A stretch of DNA of 64,000 nucleotides from Gadus chalcogrammus (lineage: Eukaryota; Chordata; Actinopteri; Gadiformes; Gadidae): contig NC_079422.1 in assembly GCF_026213295.1 (NCBI RefSeq), positions 25,375,218 through 25,439,217 on the forward strand, given 5' to 3'. A model generated the notes under the pieces. That model was given only the letters and a program-made list of their open reading frames with translations. It had not been told where the DNA came from and did not search any database. The position numbers were made by a program, and so were the translations under genes. Each line of letters begins with the position of its first letter. Position 1 is the stretch's first letter. Below, in pieces: positions 12,395 through 22,666 of the stretch.

Positions 12395-15336
12395 CTAGAG
12401 CTTGTAGCTGAGCCCAGAGCTGCTGATGTGACAGAACAACGTCATGGCGATGCACATTCCCAGTACCTGTCGGCAAAGATAAGAAATGTTTAACATTTGA
12501 CCTTCATAATCTGACAAAGATTCAAACCTGTAGTGTTTTCATTGAAAAACACAAGCGCACATTTCTGACTGAGCTGTCTTCATGGGTTAGTAATTGCCAC
12601 ACTGATCTTGGTGAAGTATTTATTTGATAATAGTCGACAGTGGATCGTGTTCATTCCTCAGTGGAAAGGGTTCAACCAACTCCTCAATGTAGTCAGTGCA
12701 GCATGGCTATTCTCAGGATATGGGTGTCGGCTGTAGGAGGTCAGGGCGTCCTAAAAAGTGTGTGTGTGAAGGTCTTCTCACCTCTACGACGCAGAGGACA
12801 ATAACGGCGACCCCGGTTGTGAGGAAGTTATTCTCAAACCATGTCTTCAGTGCTCCCAGACAGCCCTTAAGTGAGAGAAAGACCAAAACGTCATACATAT
12901 ATAATGTATATGCAGTGTTGAAATGGCTGTAACCTGTTGGTCGGACCTTTACATTTGTCCATGTTTTATGAGAGTTTGCTCTGACCACTAATAATGGTTT
13001 ACAAAGTAGAGTTGTGTAATGTCGGAAAATAACCACAGCATATGAGGAAGAAGCCTGTCAACAAGCCTGTTTATAAATAACGATGTAGCACAAGATGACA
13101 CTTATTGGAAACATGACTCATAGCGTGTATTGGGTACAAACTCTATGCTGCCTCTACCTGCTTGTAGAAAGGTTCAGATGGGTCTTTAGGTGAGGGCAGA
13201 CATTGATTCAGACCATTCTCGCAGCAGGATTGAGGCACTGGCACGCCCCAGTCCGACGAATTATGGACTCCACAGCAGCTGAACTGAAACACAACAGCAC
13301 ACCACTGCAGTGTCTCCTTCTGATAGGCTGACGTTTTAGGAAAGTGACATCTCTGTTTTGACACTTCAATGTACTGTTGACTATCTTAATGGTTTATAGC
13401 ATGGCATACAGCATAGTCCCCAACAGGCCGAATGGATTTTGAAATGGCTTGTAGCGTGAAATAAGAAGCCTTTACCCTTGGGGGGTAGAATGGTGGCTCT
13501 GTCTGCTTCAAACTCCTACATATGTTTTCGTTTCTCTCACCGTTTTCTGAACCAGATTCCAGTCGCTTTCCAGATCTGTCTTTGTCGAATTCTTTCTTTT
13601 TTCATTCTGTAATCCCGTGTTCAGCTCTTTCTCCAGCAAAGTGCCGATCTAAACCACACAGGACGGAGAGTTATTGAGACCGTGAGCGTACCTGGGATCA
13701 TCGCTAAGGTTACTGGGCTCTTTAACCTGAAGGCAGATTAACAGGGAGGTAGACGATAGTAGACTACTACTGGTAGTAGAATAGTAGTAGTAATTATACT
13801 GAGACAGAAGGAGGGTTTCACCAAATCGACTAGCCAGGTGTCAAATTAATTAGCCATCTTTATTATGGCCCATATTATGGGGGGGGGGGTCTCCTCTTTA
13901 TAATACACCAATAGGAGGTCTCCTACCTCTTAATCATAGACCAATAGGAGGTCTCCCAGCGCTTAATCATAGACCAATAGGAGTTCTCCTTCATCTTTTT
14001 TATCCTAAACCAATAGGTGGTCTCCTTCCTCTTTATCATAGACCAATAGGTCTCTTCCAAACTCATTATAGGCCAATAGGAGGTCTCCTTCCACTTTATC
14101 ATAGACCAGTAGGTGTATTTTCTTCTTCGTCATTGACCAATGGCTTTCCTACCTCAGACTCGTAGGTCAATAGGAGGCAGGCGACGGTCAACTCCACCAG
14201 CATCAGGATCAGCAGCAGAATGAAGAACTGTGGGTGGAGGTTCATTAGTACACAACTCGGTCTTCCCCTGTTGTTTTCCTGTACAGTGACATATCCATGT
14301 GAATGTGTGCATGAATGGGTGAATGTTTGGCGATATTGTAAAACGGCCTTTGAGAGGCCACTGGTTAGAAAGCGCTACATAAAGTAGGGGATTGCAGTCA
14401 GAAGGTTGCTAGTTCTATCCCCGGCTCCGCATAGCTGAGTGGGGAGGTGTCCCTGAGTAATGCTCCCGAAGAGCTGGCTGTCGCCTTGCACGGTTGACTC
14501 CGCTGTCAGTGTGTGAATGTGAGGCGGTATTGACGGCCTTTGAGAGGCCACTGGTTAGAAGAGCGCTGCATCAGAAGGTGGTCGCTGAGTGAACATACGG
14601 TGAGCAGGAAGCACGGTTCTCTTTCAGAGCGCCGATGAAGCCCAGGAAGGAGACGCAGGTGACGATGATGCCGGACACGAGCAGCAGGTTGGCCGCCGTC
14701 AAAAACTTCATGGAGTCGAGCAGCGAGTTCGTCTGATAGCGGGTCATGTACACCCCGAAGCCAAGCATGGTGGCTCCCGAGATCTATGGGACAGCAAAAC
14801 AAACGCACCGGCTTTTATCTAACGGGTGACCTACAAAGACCAAAGGTGCAGAGTCTCACAGGTGTCCCCGGTGGTTTAAGGTGCCCCGGGTTGACCTCCC
14901 ACTGTGATTTCGGACTAGGGATATCACAAGTGAGTGTCCGCCTAGAAGATGGCAGATAGACCAACTTGTGGTCTGTAGGACACGCCCACTTGTGATGTCA
15001 CCAGTGGGAGTGTCCACCTAGGTGTATGACAGATGGACCAACTGGTGGTCTGTAGGACACGCCCATTTGTGATGTCACAAGTGCGAGTGGGAGTGTCTTA
15101 AAGGCCTTTCGTTGGTTAAAGGCCTCCCACCAGTGACCACAACATGCAACTTTACACAACGACCGTTACCTCTGCCACCAGGTAATGACAGATGATCGCT
15201 TGCCAAATGCAGGTCACTTGCAGCCTTGCATTGGTAGCTGTGTGATTCGTAGATGAGATGTGTGCATACTTACGAAGAAGAGGAAGTTGACTGCGCACAT
15301 GACGTACTTTAAGCATTTCAGACAGTTCTGTGCCAT
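12395..15336 (-). CDS. cd53: Tetraspanin CD53 (leukocyte surface antigen), seven coding exons
   Basis: A four-pass membrane organiser of blood cells. Exons in transcript order: 15336-15274, 14783-14599, 14227-14153, 13648-13541, 13283-13158, 12865-12782, 12466-12395 (TAG). All introns fall in phase 0 if one base is restored. The start is at MAQNCLKCLKYVMC. TM1 is followed by TM2 and the KENR loop, TM3 FFILLLILMLVELTVA, the large loop with FSCCGVHNSSDW and a second CC plus two further cysteines (six in all), then TM4 and the tail EVLGMCIAMTLFC...LSYKL. That tail is close to the CD53 ending EVLGMSFALTLNC. The predicted length is about 237 residues against 219 in human. Oddity: exon 2 is 185 nt, where 186 is needed to keep frame. 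A base appears missing near 14613-14616, between KENR and the expected CFLLT. This is either a sequencing error or a real frameshift. Confidence 0.8.
13890..14150. repeat. About 33-bp minisatellite copying the donor edge of a cd53 exon
   Basis: About seven copies contain GACCAATAGGAGGTCTCCT. The neighbouring exon edge at 14146-14180 reads CCTACCTCAGACTCGTAGGT then CAATAGGAGG, and the unit is a recognisable variant of it. Confidence 0.8.
14300..14572 (+). mobile_element. tRNA-derived SINE, two partial copies in tandem
   Basis: Fragment 14300-14386 is the SINE 3' half, ending GAGAGGCCACTGGTTAGAA. Fragment 14387-14572 has a box-B-like GGTTGCTAGTTCTATCCCC, then GAGGTGTCCCTGAG, GAGCTGGCTGTCGCCTTGC and the same 3' end. 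Related copies are at 29781-30000 (minus) and 51141-51379 (plus). Confidence 0.75.
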
Positions 15337-16538
15337 TTTTAGAATACTTTGTCCGCTCTGAAAAACAAGGAGGGGAGAAAAGCAAATTAACAATACATCG
15401 ACAGGCTAACACACTCACCCTCATTAATCAGGCCTTCAAAACCAACCTCTTTAAGATTGCTTTCACCACGTAACATTTTATTTTGTGTTCCCTTTGTAAG
15501 GTGTCTGAGTATTTAGAAAAGCACTTTGTAAATCGAATGTAATATTATTATTATACTCAGTGCTCTTACACTCACTGTTCTGTTGAAAATGAGTTGAATA
15601 GCAGTTAGGGCCGTGGGCGGAGGTGTTATGTGTGTGAGCGCCTCCCAGGTGCGTGCAGGACCGTGTCACCGTTCACCCCTCAGCAGCCGTCACACACCCA
15701 CCCACCACCGACCGCACTTCCGCTGTGTACCCCTGGGGCCCCCCCCAGGGCCCCTGTTCGGGCTGCCTGCGTTACTTTAAATACGGCCGGACCCACGCCC
15801 TCAAGCCCTGAACTACATCGCCTCTTGGGTCTCACTTCATGTAGGCTAGCCCCAACACGGTCTAAACATGGTGGTGGACTTCTTTCTTTTGGAACTAACC
15901 TGAGAAGATCATGTTTTGGTGGCAGTATCCTGTTTCATCACCACGACAGTACATCTTGACAGGAAGCCTTTATCCTTTGATCTCAAACGTTCTCCCCTAC
16001 CTCATCGTCCAGTATTTATATCTTTGATTTTTAACCGGATTCCTATTTATTTTAAGGCAATTGTACTGTTGTTAAGTGTAAATGTTACCTGGATTGAAAA
16101 GTTCTATACCGATAGTTATCAGTGTGAGCTGCCCTTTGGTGAAGGTTTGAACAGAGTTTGGTTTCACTTCTTGATTTCACTTCTGATGTTGTTTGGTACT
16201 TTTCCCCTTGTGTCGTCTCTCAGGCCAACATGATGAAGCTTGATATATTGACCCTTAGTTTGACCTTGAAGTTAGGAGGTCTCTCATATGTGTGTGTGTG
16301 TGGGGGTGTGGGGCAGTGAAGCCCAAAGGGACGCCAACTGTCATCATAGCAAACCATCTCGAACCAGTTAAATGAGATTATCAGTGAACCAGACATTGTT
16401 GTTTTTAAGCCCTACGCCACAACAACTACTTCTGCTATTACGACACATTTACCCGACTGCAGAACAATCTCAAAACGTGGTCGACACATCGACGAATCAA
16501 CGATAATATTCTCAACAAAGATTATGTTTATAGCTTAC

Positions 16539-16716
16539 CTTAAGTCCCCAAGTTGAATCTGTGTCTTTAACGGGTTCTGCTGGCCGACGTCTTTAGCTGA
16601 CAACCCCGACTGAGGAAGACTCCTGCTGTTTCCTGATGTCATGGCTCTCGGGGAGAGGGCCCACGCCCCCTTGAGCTCTCTCGCGCTCTCATTTCCTCTT
16701 ATTCTTATATAGCCAC
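16539..16716 (-). promoter_or_regulatory. Candidate cd53 first exon and TATA promoter
   Basis: Read on the minus strand, CTATATAAG (16712-16704) is followed by AAGAGGAAAT (16700-16691), an ETS/PU.1-type GAGGAA core, and then a possible non-coding exon with donor at 16538. A PU.1-like box fits a haematopoietic gene. The assignment rests on motifs only. Confidence 0.45.
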
Positions 16717-17012
16717 AGACAATAAATGTGTCCAGAATTGACATTTTCAACACAAACCAGGCAGAATACTTTGCCTTTCTATTTCGACACCCAACGTCAT
16801 CACAGATCTCTGGGCCGTGAACCTCTGGAGGAAGTGGATTGAGGGGACCTCAATGTGGATTTAAGTTAAACGAGTGTAAACGCACATCACTGTTCCGCCC
16901 AGTGAAGTATGTTTAAAATAATGATTGTTTAACCGCAGTGTGGAGTACATCATAGGTCAGCTAGGAGGAGATTCAACACACACTTGACTTGATGTCCTCC
17001 ACGGACCTGAGC

Positions 17013-17018
17013 TTTATT
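17013..17018 (-). terminator. Candidate poly(A) signal of the CD53-like tetraspanin
   Basis: AATAAA on the minus strand, about 530 bases beyond the stop codon at 17551. Confidence 0.4.
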
Positions 17019-17550
17019 CTGATCCTGATACACAATATACCACACTGATTAGCCTTGTTAGCTTAGCATATATTAGCAGGGCCGAACATCTATAAATACA
17101 CTATGACTAACATAGTGAGAGACAGATCATTTTTATAGGACGTCATTTTGCCATGTCATGAAAGGAAACACTAATAAGTTGTGATAAAGTGAAAGATAGT
17201 TAATATAACCACATAACTAAAGACAGATGCCCACACATTACAATCTCTACATAATACTGTAATAGGAAAGCATTAGCAACCTGTTTTTATCAAAGGTTTC
17301 TCATTTAGAGTACAAGTAGGCTGGTGCTTGCTCATGGGCTTAAGGAAGGTCAGAAAAACATTTGCGCATCAATTAGTCTCACTAGAAAAGACTTGCTTGC
17401 TAAAACTATTATACTATTTACATTCATTCATGTTATCATTATCGATCAGTTTTGGCATTGAACCGAGGCTGTAACTTGACTTGCAGGGAATAATGTCCCT
17501 GAGGGACAGATAGGGGTACAAGTCCAACTCCCCAACCCCTACTAAGTTAT

Positions 17551-18269
17551 TCAGATGTACCCCAGACGGTTCCGTCTGAGAAGGACGAGCAGGGGAACTG
17601 TAACACACATGCAAACCAGCTGCAAAGAGAAACAAGGGAAATCAGACCATTTCCATCATACTGTATATGAATTAGGAACACTGCAGTTCATTCTTAACAT
17701 GATTCTTTTTAACTTTGTTGATTAATAACATGATTATAACAACCTATAAGAGAAACATGATAACAGGAAATTGGTTGAATTCATTATAATTTGTTCGAAC
17801 AATATTGGCTATCTCCCCGAGAAATGTAAACGGGAAGCCAGGGACTGAAGCGTTTATTGTGAAAACTTAATTGATTGAATGAATAAATCAGATTAACAGA
17901 ACCCACCTTCAGGATTGCGAGAGCGATCACGCCTGCGCCCGTACTGCGGAAGTTGTGAGAGAACCAGTTCCTCAGCTTCTGGAGACAGCCCTGAGAGACA
18001 AGCAGTTCACATCCACCTCAGAAGAGACCCACACTAGCTCACATCCACCTCAGAAGGGAGCCACACTATTATTAGCTCACATCCTCCTCAGAAGATAGTC
18101 CTGAGATACACACTGGTTCACATCCTCCTCAGAAGATAGTCCTGAGATACACACGGGTTCACATCCTCCTCAGAAGAGACACACTATATCACATCCTCAT
18201 CAGAAGACAGACACACACTAGTTCACATCCACCTCAGAAGGCACACACTAGTTCACATCCACCGCAGGA

Positions 18270-18357
<88 letters not shown>

Positions 18358-19641
18358 CTCACATTCTCTTCATAAGATTTCTTAGAATTATAGATTTCGA
18401 TTTTTACTATTGGCTTAACTTTTACACAATAATTAGCCTAAATGTTTAAAACTGTTTGAGAACTATGAGTCTTGTAATGCCTATTAATAAACACTTGATT
18501 CTTAACGGTCCTACAGTTGCTTTTTTAACTGTTGGACCCAACAGCTAGCCACGGAAATAGTTTACATTTTCAGTTAAAATATCTAAATATTCAGTGAAAT
18601 ACATCAGCAATTCCATTGAGTTGTAATACATTTCCATTGTACTACCGAAGAACAGGTAACCATAGGTCGAGAAGCCCTATGTGATTCATTGACGCGTCTT
18701 TGATTCGGAGGCACTGAGTGTAGTACCTACCTCTGACCAGGTGTCGAAGGGGGCGCTGTCACACTCTTCCTGACTGCAGCATGAGACCGGCGCGTTTCCC
18801 TCCCAGTCGGCCTCCCCGCGGACTCCACAGCACTGGAACTGTCCGGTTTAAAGCCCATATATGGATTCATTACACAGATGTTCTACACATATTTATAGAG
18901 TATGCTTCATTATGTCAGCATATGTGTGGGCAGCCTGGAGGATAAAGCAATGCTTCCTCCTGCTGTCAGACTAACACTGTAGAAGTGTTGAATATGTACA
19001 AAGATGAGTTGTATAGTATTGTAGTACTAGTACACATTATGATGAGTTGTATTGTAGTAGTCCGAATTATGGTAAGTTGTATTGTAATACTAGCACCCAT
19101 TATGATGAGTTGTACACATTATGATGAGATGTATTAGCAGTTGACATTATGATGTGTTGTATTGTAGTACTACACATTATGATGAAATGTATTGTAGCAG
19201 TAGACATTATGATGGGTTGTATTGTAGTACTAGTACACATTATGATGAGATGTATTGTAGGTAGCAGTAGACGTGTTGGGAACGTTACTTTTAAAAAGTA
19301 ATTAGTTAAAGTTACTCACTACTTGTTCCAAAAAGTAACTGAGTTAGTAACTGTATCACTCTATAATAAAAGTAAATATTTGCGTTACTGTAAAAAGAAA
19401 GGTTGCTATATGTCAAAGAATTTGGATTTTTCTGAGCAGTTTTCACTTGGCCTTAATGTGTTAAATGGTTGAACTGCCCATTCAAGGCCCTGATATACTT
19501 CCAACATAATTTTAATTTGCTTGGTTGCAAAGGCTCTGGAACATCTGCCGGATGCTACAGCAAATGCTCATCGGATTGCTCCGGACTCGCCATTTCTGCT
19601 GCTTCATCTAATCTGTTTGGTGTGTGCATGTGCATTTGCGC

Positions 19642-19730
<89 letters not shown>

Positions 19731-19916
19731 GCATTGTAGTTGTAGTACACATTATAAGGAGTATTATGAGTAGCAGTAGGCTGAAATCTAACACAAAGCA
19801 TGAAAAACAAATTGCATTTGCATGGAAGATCCATGGGTTACAAAAATAAAAACCTCAAGAATCAGTTCCCTCTAACGATGAATGGACGTTTATAGTGAAA
19901 CCTGTGTTTTTTTTTA

Positions 19917-19988
<72 letters not shown>

Positions 19989-20073
19989 CGTACATTCATG
20001 CATCCATATCCAAGAGTGTGTGTGCGTCTGTGTGTGTGCGTCTGTGTGTGTGCGTCTGTGTGTCCGTCTACTG

Positions 20074-20134
<61 letters not shown>

Positions 20135-20863
20135 GTCTATATGCATATCTATGTCTGTGCATGGGGTTTCCCGCCCACCAGGTAATGGAGGGCGTCAAAG
20201 TCGTCACGGAGGGTCTTGTTGGTGTCCGGCTGGGCGGTCCTCAGCGCCTCTAGACTGCCCATCAGGTCGCTCTCCAGGTAGCTGTCAAGCTGCAGGGAGG
20301 AAAGCCCCCCCCTGTCACACCTCAGAGCATCGCAACTCATTTGAACTCTAACACTCTAGCGCCCTCTCATGGCGACTACGCAGTACTGCACTCCCTTATA
20401 AAAATTCTACCGTTTTCAAAAAAAATATTTAAGTCGCCCTCGGGTTAATGTCTCCAAAAGTCCCAATTTTTTTAAATTTCCTTAATCAATCATTTTAATA
20501 CATATTTAATCAATCAATTAAAAAAAAATTGGGCAATTTTGAATCAATGTTGAATCACACAGAGAAGTACCTTTGTGACGTAGACCATGAACAAGATGCC
20601 CATGGCCAACTCCACCAGTATCAGGATGAAGAGCAGGAGGTAGAACTACAAGAACCACAAGGCATTCGTTTTTTAAACGGGAGAAAAACACAGTAATTTA
20701 GCAGCTATATGAATATGAATGAAGTAATTATATGGTCATGTACAGCAATATATGTAAAATAATGGTATGGGTATGTTTAGGTGTATGGCTAGAGTTAATT
20801 ATGATACTTTAACAAATTTATGCTGACAAACTTCTTTGCATTTTGAGATTGACAGGTATGAAA

Positions 20864-20943
<80 letters not shown>

Positions 20944-22666
20944 CTGCGTGGCCCCCCACCATGATGAGCATGCAGCGGTTCTCCTTCATGGCCCCCAGCA
21001 CGCCCACGTAGCACACGCAGCAGGCGATGGTGCCGGTGGCGATCAGCGTGTTGGTGGGGTAGATGGGCAGGAAGCCGGGCACCACGGCCCCGAACAGGGA
21101 GTTCATCCTCTGGAACTCCCCGAAGCCCACCACGAACACCGCGCACACCTGGACACACAACACAACACAACGCACCTGTTACACCACGAACACCGCGCAC
21201 ACCTGGACACACAACACAACACAACGCACCTGTTACACCACGAACACCGCGCACACCTGGACACACAACACAACACAACGCACCTGTTACACCACGAACA
21301 CCGCGCACACCTGGACACACAACACAACACAACGCACCTGTTACACCACGAACACCGCGCACACCTGGACACACAACACAACACAACGCACCTGTTACAC
21401 CACGAACACCGCGCACACCTGGACACACAACACAACACAACGCACCTGTTACACCACGACACCGCGCACACCTGGACACACAACACAACACAACGCACCT
21501 GTTACACCACGAACACCGCGCACACCTGGACACACAACACAACACAACGCACCTGTTACACCACGAACACCGCGCACACCTGGACACACAACACAACACA
21601 ACGCACCTGTTACACCACGAACACCGCGCACACCTGGACACGCAACACAACGCACCTGGACACACAACACAACGCACCTGTTACACCACGAACACAGCGC
21701 ACACCTGGACACACAACACAACACACCTGGACACGCAACACAACACAAAGCACCTGTTACACCACGAACACCGCGCACACCTGGACACGCAACACAACAC
21801 AACGCACCTGTTACACCACGAACACCGCGCACACCTGGACACACAACACAACACACCTGTTACACCACGAACACTGCGCACACCTGGACACGCAACACAA
21901 CACACCTGTTACACCACGAACACTGCGCACACCTGGACACGCAACACAACACAAAGCACCTGTTACACAACGAACACAGCGCACACCTGGACACACAACA
22001 CAACACACCTGTTACACCACGAACACAGCGCACACCTGGACACACAACGCAACACGCCTGTTACACCACGAACCCCTGGACACACAACACAACAGTAACA
22101 AAACACACCTGTTACCCAACACAACACACCTGTTACACAACAAACACACTTGGAGGCAACACAACACATCTGTTACACAACACAGCTGGAGGCAACACAA
22201 CACAACACAGTGTGTGTGCATTGAGAGGTGACTGGTTCCCAGTCTGTGTGCGTTGAGAGGTGACTGGTTCCCAGTGTGTGTGTGTTGAGAGGTTACTGGT
22301 TCCCAGTCTGTGTGCGTTGAGAGGTGACTGGTTCCCAGTGTTCGTGTGTTGAGAGGCGACTGGTTCCCAGTCTGTGTGCGTTGAGAGGTGACTGGTTCCC
22401 AGTGTGTGTGTTGAGAGGTGACTGGTTCCCAGTTTGTGTGCGTTGAGAGTTGACTGGTTCTCAGTGTTTGTGTGTTGAGAGGTGACTGGTTCCCAGTCTG
22501 TGTGCGTTGAGAGGTGACTGGTTCCCAGTGTGTGCGTCGAGAGGCGACTGGTTCCCAGTGTGTGCGTTGAGAAGGTGATGTGAAGTGTGAGTATGGAACG
22601 CACCCAGCAGAGGAAGTTGAGGAGACCAATGAGACTCTTCAGGAAGTCCGCCTGATTGTGATCCAT
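17551..22666 (-). CDS. CD53-like tetraspanin, tandem paralogue (seven exons)
   Basis: A four-pass membrane protein of 232 residues. Exons in transcript order: 22666-22604, 21148-20960, 20645-20571, 20289-20179, 18838-18731, 17990-17907, 17619-17551 (TGA). Every intron is phase 0, at positions equivalent to those of the neighbouring cd53, so the pair looks like a tandem duplication. It starts [14 protein letters not shown]2 leads to [12 protein letters not shown], then TM3 [16 protein letters not shown]. The large loop has [12 protein letters not shown], a second CC and two further cysteines (six), plus NKT as a possible N-glycosylation site. The tail is [13 protein letters not shown]. Unlike cd53, exon 1 has no cysteine cluster for palmitoylation. 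The family is certain, but the exact orthologue (CD37, CD53 or a fish-specific member) is not, so no symbol is given. Confidence 0.85.
17990..18260. repeat. Degenerate tandem repeat copying an exon acceptor edge
   Basis: CACATCC(A/T)CCTCAGAAG units run leftward into the acceptor of exon 17907-17990. Two units (18094-18126 and 18134-18165) also carry GATAGTCCTGAGATACACAC, a diverged copy of the real edge GACAGCCCTGAGAGACAAGC. Confidence 0.7.
18268..18353. repeat. (CA)n microsatellite
   Basis: About 43 uninterrupted CA dinucleotides inside a tetraspanin intron. Confidence 0.95.
19010..19265. repeat. Minisatellite with ACATTATGATGAGTTGTATT unit
   Basis: Roughly seven degenerate copies about 40 bases long, with GTAGTACTAGTA spacers. 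Confidence 0.7.
19270..19420 (+). mobile_element. Truncated hAT-type element end
   Basis: GTTGGGAACGTTACTTTTAA with AAAAGTAATTAGTTAAAGTT resembles terminal sequences of fish non-autonomous hAT elements. I cannot locate the opposite end, which may have been lost in the following GT repeat. Confidence 0.45.
19643..19730. repeat. (GT)n microsatellite
   Basis: About 43 uninterrupted GT units. Confidence 0.95.
19918..20130. repeat. (GT)n followed by (CGTG)n compound microsatellite
   Basis: GT repeats to 19980, an imperfect GTGTGCGTCT block, then about fourteen GTGC/CGTG tetranucleotides at 20075-20130. It lies about 50 bases from the donor of exon 20179-20289. Confidence 0.9.
20863..20942. repeat. 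(TG)n microsatellite abutting a tetraspanin exon
   Basis: About 39 TG units end 18 bases from the low-coordinate edge (donor) of exon 20960-21148. Confidence 0.95.
21131..22075. repeat. 54-bp minisatellite containing the exon 2 acceptor and first seven codons
   Basis: About 17-18 copies. Read on the minus strand, each unit has TGTGTCCAG, then the 21 exon bases that encode VCAVFVV, then TAACAG|GTGCGT and a TTGTG-rich spacer. The first copy is the real start of exon 2 (21148). Because 54 is a multiple of three, the array creates false open frames of up to 462 codons on both strands. Confidence 0.92.
22195..22575. repeat. Minisatellite with GAGAGGTGACTGGTTCCCAG unit
   Basis: About eleven copies, 30-36 bases each, differing mainly in the GT-rich spacer. 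It lies between the 54-bp array and the donor of exon 1. Confidence 0.9.

Larger units (their letters stand above)
15337..17550 (-). other. cd53 5' UTR intron, promoter and spacer to the upstream tetraspanin
   Basis: No coding exon recognised. A minus-strand donor CTTAAG|GTAAGC at 16539/16538 suggests a 5' UTR exon of cd53. The rest is AT-rich spacer. Confidence 0.5.

Noticed and set aside
21131..22075. CRISPR-like array
   Set aside because: Regular units without unique spacers, in a vertebrate genome. It is a minisatellite.
20843..22256. Open frames of 292-462 codons on both strands
   Set aside because: They are produced by the 54-bp minisatellite, whose length is a multiple of three. They show only repeated Thr/His or Cys/Val peptides and overlap the true tetraspanin exon 2 in other frames.
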